Assembly (NCBI GenBank): GCA_020846655.1
Contig: JADLDL010000118.1
Coordinates: 1-55,762 of the forward strand
Length of the DNA stretch: 55,762 nucleotides
Source of the DNA: Saprospiraceae bacterium
GTDB taxonomy: Bacteria; Bacteroidota; Bacteroidia; Chitinophagales; Saprospiraceae
Direction: 5' to 3'
Below, piece after piece: positions 8,490-17,443 of this stretch (position 1 is its first letter; each line of letters begins with the position of its first letter). The translations under genes were made by a program, and so were the position numbers. The notes under the pieces are model-generated. The model did not search any database, was not told the DNA's origin, and saw only the letters and a list, made by a program, of their open reading frames with translations.

Positions 8490-8790
8490 ACGAATCGGTT
8501 TGGTTTTGGTGAAAAAAGACGTATAAATGTAAAATGTAGAATGTAAAATGTAAAAGTCAAAAGGGTGGGTACGGGTATCTGAACGGCTTGCGGCTTTTGT
8601 CGCCGTTGTTGGCGTCCTCGCCAACTACATTCGGAAGCCCGGCCTTCTCTCGCTCCGCCGTTGCTGTTGGCGGGGACGCCAAAAGCGGCAACAAACAATT
8701 TTGTGCTGAAAACCAATTGTTTATAACTTTAATTTATCTAGTCGACAGCCGGCCATGCGCGCCTGCCATCACCCTTTTACATTTTACATT
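8490..8790. other. Intergenic region with TTTTACATT repeats and GC-rich palindromes
   Basis: This 301-base gap has no credible gene. It holds two arrays of the TTTTACATT word (8527-8555 and 8775-8810, opposite orientations) and two related palindromes: GTTGGCG-tcct-CGCCAAC around 8608-8625, and an imperfect copy built on GTTGGCG-ggga-CGCC at 8666-8682, the two being inverted relative to each other. Peptides such as FYILHFTFYIL seen in translations here come from the repeat. Confidence 0.7.
8527..8555. repeat. TTTTACATT-family intergenic repeat, copy 1
   Basis: Consecutive AATGTAAAATGTAGAATGT-type words, the reverse complement of the arrays at 8775-8810 and 43567-43590. It lies just upstream of the metallopeptidase start. 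Confidence 0.7.
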
Positions 8791-8810
8791 TTACATCTTA
8801 CATTTTACAT
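8775..8810. repeat. TTTTACATT-family intergenic repeat, copy 2, overlapping the gatB 3' end
   Basis: Four imperfect nonamer units (TTTTACATT, one as TCTTACATT). The gatB stop at 8791-8793 and its last codons lie inside the array, so GatB ends in repeat-encoded SNVKCKM. Confidence 0.75.
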
Positions 8811-10251
8811 TGCTCAGTTTTTCCTCCAGCACTTGGGTGGCCGCCTTGGGATCGGCTTTGCCTTGGCTGGCTTTCATCAGTTCGCCCATAAACAAACCCA
8901 GCAGGCCTTTTTTCCCGGCTTGGTACTCCTTCACTTTGTCGGGAAAGCGGGCGAGCACAGCATCGGCCAGGGTTTCCAGAAAACCGGCATCGGCGTTTTG
9001 CAGGAGGTTCAGGTGGCTGGCCAGTTGGGCCGGGTCGGCAGCCGGCGAGTCGAGCAGGGCCGGAAAGAGGCGCTGATAGGCGGTGGTGGCGCTGAGTTGA
9101 TTGGATTCGATCAATTGCAAAAATGCCAGCCAACGCTCGGGCGGCACCGGACAGTCGCGGAGCCCCAGGCCCGTTTCTGCGGACCAGGGCAACAAGCGGT
9201 GGATCAGCAGGTTGGCAATCGCCCGGGGGCTGAGTCCGGGCCCTGCGGCGGCCGCCATTTCACGAAAATACAAGGCTGGCTCGCGGTCCTGGCAAAGTTG
9301 AACGGCGTCGTTGGCCGGCAGGCCGTAGCGCGCCTGAAATTCAGTTTCCAGGGCTTGTGGCAGCGGCGGCATGGCTTGCTGGATGCGTTCCAGTTCGGCG
9401 GGCTCGACGAGCACCGGCGGCAGGTCGGGTTCGGGGAAATAGCGGTAGTCGTGGGCATCTTCTTTTTCGCGGAGCGAATAAGTGCTGCCGTTGGCGGCAT
9501 CGTAGCCCCGGGTTTCCTGCACGATGCGGCCGCCGGCTTCCAGGATGTCTATTTGCCGGGTCGTTTCGTGCTCCACGGCCCGGCGGGCGAAGCGCATGGA
9601 GTTGATGTTTTTGATTTCGCAGCGTTGGCCGAAGGCCGGATCGCCGGTTTTGCGGACCGACACGTTCACGTCGCAGCGCAGCGAACCTTCTTCCATGTTG
9701 CCGTCGCTGACGCCCAGCCAGCGCACCAGCCGGCGGATGGCGTCCATGTAGGCCGCCACTTCGTCGGCGCTGCGCAAATCGGGTTCGCTGACGATTTCGA
9801 GCAGGGGCACGCCGGCCCGGTTGAGGTCGATGAGCGAGTCCAGCGGGTCCTGGTCGTGCAGGCTTTTGCCGGCGTCTTCTTCGAGGTGGATGTGGTGGAT
9901 GCGGATGCTTCGGGCGGGGCCGATGCGCACTTCGCCACCCACACAGATGGGCAGTTTGTCCTGCGTGATCTGGTAGCCTTTGGGCAGGTCAGCGTAGAAA
10001 TAGTTTTTGCGGTCGAAAGTACTCCGCAGGTTGATCTGGCAGCCCAGGGCCAGGCCGAGGCGCAGGGCGTACTCCACGGCTTGCCGGTTGAGGCGGGGCA
10101 AGGTGCCGGGATGCGCCAGGCTGATCGCGCTCACGTGGGTGTTGGGCGCGCCGCCAAAAGAGGCGTCGTCGGCGCAAAATACCTTGGAGCGGGTGGCCAG
10201 TTGGACGTGGATTTCAAGGCCGACAACCGTTTCGTAAGACGCGTAGGGCAT
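8791..10251 (-). CDS. gatB: Asp-tRNA(Asn)/Glu-tRNA(Gln) amidotransferase subunit B
   Basis: A 486-residue protein of normal GatB length. The N-terminus YETVVGLEIHVQLATRSKVF is the family signature. Other hallmarks are the ADLPKGYQITQ segment, the RIHHIHLEEDAGKSLHD block with its conserved histidines, DLNRAGVPLLEIVSEPD, and GSLRCDVNVSVR. The C-terminal third is the YqeY-like helical tail domain. With GatA and GatC (not in the window) it transamidates mischarged Glu-tRNA(Gln) or Asp-tRNA(Asn) in the cytoplasm. The final residues SNVKCKM are encoded by an intergenic TTTTACATT repeat, so the native end was probably overwritten at the 3' edge. It starts 16 bases after the DUF3667 gene and is probably cotranscribed with it. 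Confidence 0.97.
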   Translation of the reverse strand: MPYASYETVVGLEIHVQLATRSKVFCADDASFGGAPNTHVSAISLAHPGTLPRLNRQAVEYALRLGLALGCQINLRSTFDRKNYFYADLPKGYQITQDKLPICVGGEVRIGPARSIRIHHIHLEEDAGKSLHDQDPLDSLIDLNRAGVPLLEIVSEPDLRSADEVAAYMDAIRRLVRWLGVSDGNMEEGSLRCDVNVSVRKTGDPAFGQRCEIKNINSMRFARRAVEHETTRQIDILEAGGRIVQETRGYDAANGSTYSLREKEDAHDYRYFPEPDLPPVLVEPAELERIQQAMPPLPQALETEFQARYGLPANDAVQLCQDREPALYFREMAAAAGPGLSPRAIANLLIHRLLPWSAETGLGLRDCPVPPERWLAFLQLIESNQLSATTAYQRLFPALLDSPAADPAQLASHLNLLQNADAGFLETLADAVLARFPDKVKEYQAGKKGLLGLFMGELMKASQGKADPKAATQVLEEKLSNVKCKM

Positions 10252-10267
10252 ATGTGAACGGAGGTTT

Positions 10268-11392
10268 TTAGTAGATAAAAAAGACGATCAATACGCCCAT
10301 GGTAAAGAAAAAAACAAAACCGAGCAGGTAGAACAAGGAAAAAATTACCCATTTGAAAAAGGTCAGCCAAAATCCTTGTCCGTAAAAACGCTTCAGGGCC
10401 AGTAGGGAACTGATCAGCGTCCAGAGCGTCAGCGTTGTCCAAACCCAGGCGGAAACAGGGCTCAGCAAACTAAACGCTATGGCGATGGCAAACAACAAAA
10501 ACGAGGCGCTGTGGTGGTGCAATAAAAAGATAAAATGCTCCACGTAGTAGCGCTTTTGGCGCCAGTAGAGCACGCGCAGCACGACCGACATGAAGGCAAT
10601 GAGCGCCAAAATGGTCCAGCCCAGGCTCCCGATGTAGGCTTTGATCAGCGCTTCCGGCGTTTGCAGGGATTTCAGGCCCTGGCGCACCAGCATTTTGTCG
10701 ATCCAGGATTTGATCCCGTATTTTTGAATAATCTCCTCCGAATTGAGTTGGAACATATCGTTCGTAGCCACTTTCACCTGCCGGAAACCCAGGTTGATGG
10801 CCATAGAATCCCGGTTGTTTTCGGAGGAATCGGGGCTTTCCGCCCAAATTTGTTCGAGCCGGTCTTTGGCGTCGCCATAGGTGCGTTCGAGCAGCGAATC
10901 GATCGCCATGCGGACCACCGGCGTGCGCCAGGCTTCGGGCAGCGAGTCGAACTCCTGCCGCATTTTTGTAAATTCGGCGTAGCGGCGGCCGGTTTCATAA
11001 AAATCACTGCGGCCATTGTTGCCCGATAGTTTGGCATCCTGTTTTACGCCACCGGTATTGGTTTGGAAACGCAGTTCGTCTTTATTGCTCAGGTGATTGA
11101 GCCCAAAGAGAAACACAAACATGACCACGAAAAAAAACTGAACCGGCGGCGGATAACGTTTTTGTTTGCCTTGAAAAAACGCCTGTGTGACCTTGCCCGG
11201 CACAAACAAATCCACAAAAAACAACATCGAACGGCTCTCCAGGTGCAGCACCCGGAACCGGAGTTGTTTCAGCAGGTTCCAGACCGACATGGGGCCGGCT
11301 GCGTTTTTTTGCCCGCAATGCGCACAAAACTTCGCCTTGTAGGGCAAAGGAAAATGACAGTTCGGGCAATAACTGGAGCGCTTGTATTTCAC
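10268..11392 (-). CDS. DUF3667-type membrane protein with N-terminal zinc ribbon
   Basis: This 374-residue protein opens with two CxxC knuckles (CPNCH at 9-13 and CAHCGQK at 22-28), the zinc ribbon seen in DUF3667 proteins of Bacteroidota. The family signature VWNLLKQLRFRVLHLESR leads to a first membrane segment (VQFFFVVMFVFLFGLNHL). A polar stretch of about 140 residues (130-260) follows, then three or four membrane helices in the C-terminal 120 residues. It is an inner-membrane protein of unknown role. It precedes gatB by 16 bases in the same direction, but a functional link is not implied. Confidence 0.8.
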   Translation of the reverse strand: MKYKRSSYCPNCHFPLPYKAKFCAHCGQKNAAGPMSVWNLLKQLRFRVLHLESRSMLFFVDLFVPGKVTQAFFQGKQKRYPPPVQFFFVVMFVFLFGLNHLSNKDELRFQTNTGGVKQDAKLSGNNGRSDFYETGRRYAEFTKMRQEFDSLPEAWRTPVVRMAIDSLLERTYGDAKDRLEQIWAESPDSSENNRDSMAINLGFRQVKVATNDMFQLNSEEIIQKYGIKSWIDKMLVRQGLKSLQTPEALIKAYIGSLGWTILALIAFMSVVLRVLYWRQKRYYVEHFIFLLHHHSASFLLFAIAIAFSLLSPVSAWVWTTLTLWTLISSLLALKRFYGQGFWLTFFKWVIFSLFYLLGFVFFFTMGVLIVFFIY

Positions 11393-11431
11393 GGCAAAAC
11401 AGGAATAGGCAATGCGGAATACGGAATATTT

Positions 11432-11439
11432 TACCTTTG
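11432..11439 (+). promoter_or_regulatory. -7 box (TACCTTTG) upstream of the amidinotransferase gene
   Basis: A full TAnnTTTG match with an AT-rich lead (gaatattt), 135 bases before the ATG at 11575. It implies a leader of roughly 120 bases in which I see no recognisable riboswitch. Confidence 0.4.
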
Positions 11440-11574
11440 CAAATCAAAGGCGAATTACGGCCTGAAATAGGAGACCGCCAATGGAATGATGGAAAAACCG
11501 TTTTTTTATTCCATTTTCGCGGCTGCGACATCCCACATCCAGCACGAACAGCAAACGAACTACCGCACACTACC

Positions 11575-12510
11575 ATGACGCGCAGCCAAACTACCCGGCA
11601 TATCCTGATGGTCCGACCAGCCAATTTTGGCTTCAATGAAGAAACCGCCGCCAACAATGCTTTTCAAAGCCGGGACGGCCGCCTGCGGCCCGAGGAAATC
11701 CGCCGGAAAGCCGTGGAAGAATTCGACGCCTTCGTCGAGCGCCTGCGCGCCGCCGGTGTGCACGTCATCGTGGCGCAGGACTCGGCCCGGCCCGTTAAAC
11801 CCGACGCCGTTTTTCCCAACAACTGGGCCACCTACCACCAGGAAGGTTTTGTGGTCACCTACCCCATGTTTGCGCCCACCCGCCGCCGCGAACGCCGCCG
11901 GCAGGTGATCGATACCGTCCTGAAAGAAGGCTTCCAATCCGAACGCCGCATCAACCTCGAATTCAACGAAAAACTCGACCGCTACCTCGAAGGCACCGGC
12001 AGCATCATTTTTGACCACCAGCACCGCCTCGCCTACGCCTGCCTGAGCCCCCGCACCGACGCCAGCCTGCTCGACGAACTCTGCGCCGTACTCGGCTACG
12101 AAAAAGTGGTTTTCCAGGCCGTCGACGGCGCCGGACAGGACATTTACCACACCAACGTGATGATGGCCATGGGCGAAACCTTTGTCGTGGTGTGCCTGGA
12201 TACCCTGCGCAACCCGGCCGAACGGGCCATGCTGGAACAACGGTTCAACACCACCGGCAAAGCCATCATCGACATCACACTCGAGCAAATGAATGCCTTC
12301 GCCGGCAACATGCTCCAGGTGCGCAACGACCGCGACGAAACCATCCTGGTCATGTCCGAACAAGCCTTTCGCGCGCTGACACCGGCCCAGGTCAGCACCA
12401 TGGAGCGCCACACCCGCCTGTTGCACAGCCCCATCGATACGATCGAGACCTACGGTGGCGGCAGCGCGCGCTGCATGATGGCGGAGGTTTTCCTACCGGA
12501 AAATACCTAG
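11575..12510 (+). CDS. Amidinotransferase-fold hydrolase, CtlX-like (arginine/citrulline-type)
   Basis: A 311-residue protein starting MTRSQTTRHILMVRP; the frame is open 46 codons further, but that part is not protein-like. It has the pentein (guanidine-modifying enzyme) fold: FPNNW at 80-84 near the conserved substrate-binding Asp, the catalytic His in QDIYHTNVMM (H192), and the catalytic Cys in GGGSARCMMAE (C300). This layout and length match the COG4874/CtlX group, proposed citrulline-utilisation hydrolases related to arginine deiminase. It is a cytoplasmic enzyme expected to hydrolyse a guanidino or ureido group. No other arginine or citrulline gene lies nearby, so the substrate is inferred from the family only. 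Confidence 0.85.
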   Translation: MTRSQTTRHILMVRPANFGFNEETAANNAFQSRDGRLRPEEIRRKAVEEFDAFVERLRAAGVHVIVAQDSARPVKPDAVFPNNWATYHQEGFVVTYPMFAPTRRRERRRQVIDTVLKEGFQSERRINLEFNEKLDRYLEGTGSIIFDHQHRLAYACLSPRTDASLLDELCAVLGYEKVVFQAVDGAGQDIYHTNVMMAMGETFVVVCLDTLRNPAERAMLEQRFNTTGKAIIDITLEQMNAFAGNMLQVRNDRDETILVMSEQAFRALTPAQVSTMERHTRLLHSPIDTIETYGGGSARCMMAEVFLPENT

Positions 12511-12548
12511 ATTTTTTAAAAACGAACATCAAAACCCACCCAATCACC

Positions 12549-14969
12549 ATGAAAACCCAAAGCCGAATACCGGCCCTGCTGCTGTTCAGCATGCTTTTTC
12601 CCACCATGCTCTTCGCCCAAGCCCCGCCCAGCGGCATTGCGCGGGCCGTATGCCCAGGGTACAGGCCGGCGCCCGACCCGGCCAGCCAGCCCGACTCTGC
12701 CTTCCAGTACTTCGACAAAACGGTGCGGCTGCTGGACGCTGTGCCGGAGCCCGACGGCTCAGTGCTGGTCTGGTGTATGGCCAGCCAAGGCAATAATATT
12801 ATCACCTGGTCGGACAGCCGGCCGCACAGCCCCGATACGCTGGCGCTGTTTAGCGCCCGCTTCAATACCCGTGGCCAACTCGATACGAACTACGGTCGGC
12901 AGGGTTGGCTTCAGTACCAGCCCCCTGTATTTTCCTCCGTCGAAGGGGCGCACGTGGCCCGGCAAACCGATGGAAAATGGCTCGTGGCGTATGAGTTTAC
13001 CGACAAACAAGGCATCATCCTGATGCGTTTTGACCCCGACGGACAGTTGGACAGCAGTTTCCGGAGCGGCGGCTATGTATATTTTACCAATGATGAGGCC
13101 AACGAAGATAAACTGCTCCACCTGAGCGCACTGCCCGATGGGAAAATCCGCCTGCTCGCCAGCAGCCTGTATGGTGCGAGCAACCGCGACTGCCGGCTCA
13201 TTCAACTCCAGCCCGACGGCTTTCGCGATACCACCTTTGATGCCGACGGGGTACTGCGCCTGTTGGCCAACCAACCCTGGATCGGCGACTGTGCCGTACT
13301 GCCGGACGGCCGGATCACCCTGAGCAGTTACAATTACGGCTGGCTCCAGCTTCACCGCTTCGGAGCCGATGGCCGTCCGGATGCTTCGTTTGGCTCCTAT
13401 GGCAGTTTGCAGACCCGGTTTGTTTCGCTCGGCTCCGGCGATTTTTTTACCCAACTCCCCAATGGTGGGCTATGCCTGCGGGGCTATACGTCCCGTTTTT
13501 GCGAAACAGGACAAACAAAAGCCGAGTTTCTTGTAGAAGAACTCGATGCACTTGGGCGTCCGGATAGCGTTTTTAAGCAGTCTGGCAGTCCCCTTTGGCA
13601 GGAAACTGGCGTTCGCTACCAGCATGCCCGGAATGACACCACCCTCCTGAGTTTGTCGTATGACGGAGACTTGTGGTGTAGCGGTCCCGGCTGCAAGGGG
13701 CAAGGCACGCTGGCGCTCGGGTTTAGCGACATGCTGGGCTTGGAAAAAATCATCTCCGCGCCGACGGGGCATCTGTGGCTGTTCGGCGATGCGCCGGACG
13801 GGCTGCTGGCCGTCCGCTTGTTGCCCAACGGCAGCCTGGACCCTGCTTTTGGGCTGGATAGCCTGGCACTTCGGGCCCAGGGCTTCCGGCCGACCCGCAA
13901 AAAAGAAGGAGCAAAGACTATGCTTGGCCTGGAGGAGCTTAATCCCCCCTCGCCCTTGTACAGCTACGTTACGGTATCCAGTTTCAGCACCGCCGGTATG
14001 TCTCAGAAGGATTCCGCCATGGTGTTACAGCCCCATCCCTCATATCACGATAAATTCAAAAACGGCGGCCCCTACCCTTCCTATTCGGTTGAATATGCCG
14101 CAGTGTCCGGCAAAGCCGGCCACAATCAGCACCTGTGTCTGAGCCAGGAGACCATCTCTGCGCAGGCGCCCGGTTGGGCCGAAATCCCTGCCGAACGATT
14201 GCAGGGGCTCAGCCTGATCAACTGCCGCTTCGAGGGCGTTCCGGCGGACTGGCGGCGGTTTAAAAACCTGGAGTTGCTGGAAATACGCTTCGCCACGGTG
14301 GCTGAGGCCAGGCAACTGCCCCTGAACCAGGTGCTGGCCTGGTTCCCCAACCTGGAGGTACTGATCCTGTCTGTACCCGGCGCCACGGAAATACCCAAAG
14401 GGCTGTTGAAATTAAATAAACTGCGGGTTTTGGAATTGCACTTGCCGCAACTGGAACATTTTCCAAAAGAAATCCTGCGCCTGCGCGGGCTTCAGGAACT
14501 CCGCCTGACGTTTCGCTGTTTGGAGGGGCTACCGCCCCAACTGGAGCAGTTGGGCGCCCTGGAAATCCTGGATATCAAGGGCGAAGGCCCGGGCGCTACC
14601 CTGCAACTGCCCGAAACGCTGGGCCGGTTGAGTCAATTGAAAGAACTTCGGTTGAGCAACGGCGCCCGGCCGGCCGTGTTGCCGCTGTCGCTTGGGCAAT
14701 TGACAGCACTGAACAAACTCGAACTGATCAACGCCGGAATAGAAGCATTGCCCGATTCCATCAGCCAATGCCTGCACTTGCAGGAACTGATCATCAAAAC
14801 CAATGGAGTGTTTCAGGGTCTGCACAATAGTTTTTTCGAACTGCAAGAACTGGAAACACTGGTGCTGGACATCTGTCAGCCGGCCCCAAAATTAGGCTTG
14901 CAGGCTGGACTTCTACAGTATTTCAAGCCTCCCAGCAGGCGCTGGTTCGAAATACGGCTACACGATTAA
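12549..14969 (+). CDS. Secreted delta-60 repeat protein fused to leucine-rich repeats
   Basis: Starting at MKTQSRIPALLLFSM, the 806-residue protein has a signal peptide ending FAQ; the frame extends upstream over the previous gene but without a signal. Residues about 35-440 hold delta-60-type propeller repeats with the recurring D-G-x-x-D-x-x-F-G pattern (FNTRGQLDTNYGRQG, FDPDGQLDSSFRSGG, FGADGRPDASFGSYG, LLPNGSLDPAFG). From about residue 550 to the end it switches to leucine-rich repeats (LRVLELHLPQLEHFPKEI, LQELRLTFRCLEGLPPQL, LNKLELINAGIEALPDSI). No T9SS sorting domain is visible. The combination suggests an extracellular or periplasmic binding protein. It may be cotranscribed with the gene at 14998 (28-base gap). 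Function unknown. Confidence 0.82.
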   Translation: MKTQSRIPALLLFSMLFPTMLFAQAPPSGIARAVCPGYRPAPDPASQPDSAFQYFDKTVRLLDAVPEPDGSVLVWCMASQGNNIITWSDSRPHSPDTLALFSARFNTRGQLDTNYGRQGWLQYQPPVFSSVEGAHVARQTDGKWLVAYEFTDKQGIILMRFDPDGQLDSSFRSGGYVYFTNDEANEDKLLHLSALPDGKIRLLASSLYGASNRDCRLIQLQPDGFRDTTFDADGVLRLLANQPWIGDCAVLPDGRITLSSYNYGWLQLHRFGADGRPDASFGSYGSLQTRFVSLGSGDFFTQLPNGGLCLRGYTSRFCETGQTKAEFLVEELDALGRPDSVFKQSGSPLWQETGVRYQHARNDTTLLSLSYDGDLWCSGPGCKGQGTLALGFSDMLGLEKIISAPTGHLWLFGDAPDGLLAVRLLPNGSLDPAFGLDSLALRAQGFRPTRKKEGAKTMLGLEELNPPSPLYSYVTVSSFSTAGMSQKDSAMVLQPHPSYHDKFKNGGPYPSYSVEYAAVSGKAGHNQHLCLSQETISAQAPGWAEIPAERLQGLSLINCRFEGVPADWRRFKNLELLEIRFATVAEARQLPLNQVLAWFPNLEVLILSVPGATEIPKGLLKLNKLRVLELHLPQLEHFPKEILRLRGLQELRLTFRCLEGLPPQLEQLGALEILDIKGEGPGATLQLPETLGRLSQLKELRLSNGARPAVLPLSLGQLTALNKLELINAGIEALPDSISQCLHLQELIIKTNGVFQGLHNSFFELQELETLVLDICQPAPKLGLQAGLLQYFKPPSRRWFEIRLHD

Positions 14970-14997
14970 AAAAAGACGGTACCCAATATAAAAAACC

Positions 14998-15807
14998 ATG
15001 CAAACAGACTCTCTTGTTGAACAATTGTTCGCCATTGCGCAGGATCACCAAGCATCCCGGCAGGATCGGGTAGCGCGCATGGTACCGCTCCTGCTGGCCG
15101 TGGAAGCGGAAAAATTCAGGCCGGATACCCGCTCCTGGGAAAATGCCGACTGCAACTGGCAAAGCTTCAAATTGCACTCGCTGATCGACCGGAAACAGGA
15201 ACTACACTTCTTCGGCAATTTTATACAACTTATTTTCAAGCAATACGGTGCACTGGCCAGCTCCTTTTCCTGGAGCCAGCGGCAGGAATACGACGACCAT
15301 TGGTATCCCTTTGAACTGCTGGAATTACAACTCAACGACTCCCACCTGCTTTATAAAAGCGGTTTTGATAGCCGGACAGATGGGTTCATCAACGGGTATT
15401 GCGAATTATGGTATCCGCCGGAGGATTTTATATACCGGCAGAAAGCCGCAACATTGGGCCTGGTCTGGGAAGGACCGATTGATGATGATTTTTGGGAAAA
15501 AGTGATCGAATTGGAGTTGTACGACGTCCATTTTATAAATTACCAGGACGAGGCCGTGATTGCGGCCTACCAAAAAAAATACGAACCACCCGCGTCGGTT
15601 TTCCTGGTTTTTATGCAAAGCCTGTACGAGGCCTACGGGGCCAATTATTTTATCGATCTGTTTGGCTGGTCCTCCTCGGTATACATCGACCAGAAGGGCA
15701 TTGCCCTCGAATTGGTGCAGCGTACGCCCAGCCACCCGCTGGAACCGGAGGCGCCCGAATACCAGGAAAAGCCGAGTTCGGGAAAGCCCTGGTGGAAGTT
15801 TTGGTAG
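14998..15807 (+). CDS. Hypothetical protein, 269 residues
   Basis: A soluble, acidic protein without signal or membrane segment, starting MQTDSLVEQLFAIAQ. It is rich in aromatic residues (WYPFELLELQ, CELWYPPEDFIY, LVWEGPIDDDFWEKVI) and ends in the tryptophan-rich GKPWWKFW. The aromatic, acidic character and position in a run of small unknown genes recall SMI1/immunity-like or other single-domain proteins, but I see no diagnostic motif and do not assign it. The gap to the next gene is 24 bases, so the genes at 14998-17842 may form an operon. Confidence 0.75.
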   Translation: MQTDSLVEQLFAIAQDHQASRQDRVARMVPLLLAVEAEKFRPDTRSWENADCNWQSFKLHSLIDRKQELHFFGNFIQLIFKQYGALASSFSWSQRQEYDDHWYPFELLELQLNDSHLLYKSGFDSRTDGFINGYCELWYPPEDFIYRQKAATLGLVWEGPIDDDFWEKVIELELYDVHFINYQDEAVIAAYQKKYEPPASVFLVFMQSLYEAYGANYFIDLFGWSSSVYIDQKGIALELVQRTPSHPLEPEAPEYQEKPSSGKPWWKFW

Positions 15808-15831
15808 AAACGCCAGAAGAAAAAGCCAACG

Positions 15832-16575
15832 ATGAAAAAAAACTCAAGCCTTTCCTTTACTACTCCAGTGCTTTTCCTGGAGTTTTTCGTGCGGGAGGTA
15901 TCCTACTCGGGCCCGCTGCAATCTGCGCAATTTCCACCGGGCGTGTTGTTTTACAGCGGCCCAAGCCTGGCCGGGCGGGCGCATTTGCCCCCCTGGCGAA
16001 ACAAGCGGTCCGGGGAGCAGCGCCGGGAGCCGTTTGCCGGGTCCCACAGCCTGGGTTTTGTCGAAAACCGGCCTTGCCTGCTGGCCTCCCGCCAAGCCTC
16101 TTTCCAGGCGGCATTTGGCGATGCGCCACTGGATGTGCTGGTGCTGACGGGCCAGGAACGTTGGAGCAATGAAGGCTGGGAACGCAAAAACGATGTGCTG
16201 AGCGCCTGTTACCTGTATCCGGACCTGCCACGCTTCGGTGGCGTGGCCGATTGCGCGCCGTTTCGATTCGGCCTGTGGCTGGGGGACGAGCCCGGCACAG
16301 TGCTCACCGATTTCCCGCACTCGGAAGTGCGCCAAACGCTGGAACAAGGACAGACCTACCTGTTTCTGTGCCGGCAGGAAGAGTATATTGACCAATATTA
16401 CTACCAAAACCCCAACCGGAACCTGTGTTTGTTTGTGAAAAACCACGGTTTTCACGACCACTTGGACCTGGTCGCGCCAGCCGAACTACAAACCTACGAT
16501 TCGGCCAATTTGTGTACCGAGCCCCTGCGGTTGCGCGACCACCGCAAAAGCCGCTTTCCCTATATTTTGGGGTAA
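15832..16575 (+). CDS. Hypothetical protein, 247 residues
   Basis: Starts MKKNSSLSFTTPVLFLEFFVREV at 15832 with a weakly hydrophobic N-terminus that is probably not a signal peptide. The middle has a GC-rich, Arg-rich stretch (LPPWRNKRSGEQRREPF); the rest reads as a globular alpha/beta protein (DAPLDVLVLTGQERW, CAPFRFGLWLGDEPG, GQTYLFLCRQEEYIDQYYY). I do not recognise the family. It lies between two other unknown genes in the same direction. Confidence 0.68.
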   Translation: MKKNSSLSFTTPVLFLEFFVREVSYSGPLQSAQFPPGVLFYSGPSLAGRAHLPPWRNKRSGEQRREPFAGSHSLGFVENRPCLLASRQASFQAAFGDAPLDVLVLTGQERWSNEGWERKNDVLSACYLYPDLPRFGGVADCAPFRFGLWLGDEPGTVLTDFPHSEVRQTLEQGQTYLFLCRQEEYIDQYYYQNPNRNLCLFVKNHGFHDHLDLVAPAELQTYDSANLCTEPLRLRDHRKSRFPYILG

Positions 16576-16656
16576 CAAGGGGCGTTTTTCCAACTTGAAA
16601 AAATCCATACCGGGTTGGAAACAACAAGCCTACTTTGCCCTACTTTGCTGCTTACG

Positions 16657-17361
16657 ATGATTGCACGAGCATGTATTGAACGGTTGTACCGCGTTTTCAA
16701 AGGGTATTTGCCCGACACACTGGGCGAATTCAGTCCTTTGAACAATCCGGAGCTGATGGCGCATTGGAGCCAGGTACTGCGCGCCAGGCCCCTGCGCGAA
16801 CTGCACGCGGAAGATCTCCGGTATTACACCTTCAAAGCCATGACGACCTGGGGAGACACCAGTACCTTCAAACACTTTTTGCCCAGGCTGCTGGAACTCA
16901 TCGGGCCAGGCAAGGGCGCAGCACCCGATCTGGAACTGGTATTTCAAAAAATAGCCTACGGCAACTGGCGCAGTTGGCCAAAGCCGGAACAGGAGAGTAT
17001 CGAAGGGTTTTGCGCCGAGCTCTGGCAAGCCGTTTCAGCACCCACCGAAAGCGGGTGCGAAACGCAACTCAGCCACTTCTTGCAGGCTTTTTCCTCCATT
17101 GGACTGCCGGTATTGCCCTTGCTAACGCGTTGGATGCAACAGGACGGGGAGGGGCCCCTGTTGCGGCTTTGCCAGTTTATCGAGGAAGAGGCCCCTTCGC
17201 TGTTGCGGCGCAAGAACAAAGGACCTGATACCGGTTTGCAGGATTGGCTGAGCTCGCCGGCACTAAAAGAACACCTCACGGAGGCTTTTTTCCGGCATGC
17301 CGACACCCACCACGCCACTACCCTCTCCCGGGCTTTGCAGGTCCTGGAGCAATCCGGATAA
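16657..17361 (+). CDS. Hypothetical helical protein, 234 residues
   Basis: The ATG at 16657 (MIARACIERLYRVF) is preferred over an in-frame TTG at 16615. The protein is largely helical and soluble, with heptad-like and HEAT-like segments (TFKHFLPRLLELIG, GCETQLSHFLQAFSSIG, ALKEHLTEAFFRHADTHH). The N-terminal part (LPDTLGEFSPLNNPELMAHW) and the helical rest fit a scaffold or adaptor, but no family is recognised. It belongs to the run of co-directional genes at 14998-17842. Confidence 0.72.
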   Translation: MIARACIERLYRVFKGYLPDTLGEFSPLNNPELMAHWSQVLRARPLRELHAEDLRYYTFKAMTTWGDTSTFKHFLPRLLELIGPGKGAAPDLELVFQKIAYGNWRSWPKPEQESIEGFCAELWQAVSAPTESGCETQLSHFLQAFSSIGLPVLPLLTRWMQQDGEGPLLRLCQFIEEEAPSLLRRKNKGPDTGLQDWLSSPALKEHLTEAFFRHADTHHATTLSRALQVLEQSG

Positions 17362-17443
17362 GCGGAGCCGCTTGTCAAGCGCTCTTTCCTTTGATTCCCT
17401 AGTTTCACCACACTTGAACTACACACGTAAAAAACTGATTGTC

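Noticed and set aside
8755-10257. Open frame of 500 codons opposite gatB
   Set aside because: Antisense shadow of gatB that begins inside the intergenic repeat.
12192-12548. Upstream extension of the delta-60/LRR frame
   Set aside because: It overlaps the amidinotransferase gene in another frame and is His/Arg/Pro-rich; the signal peptide begins at 12549.
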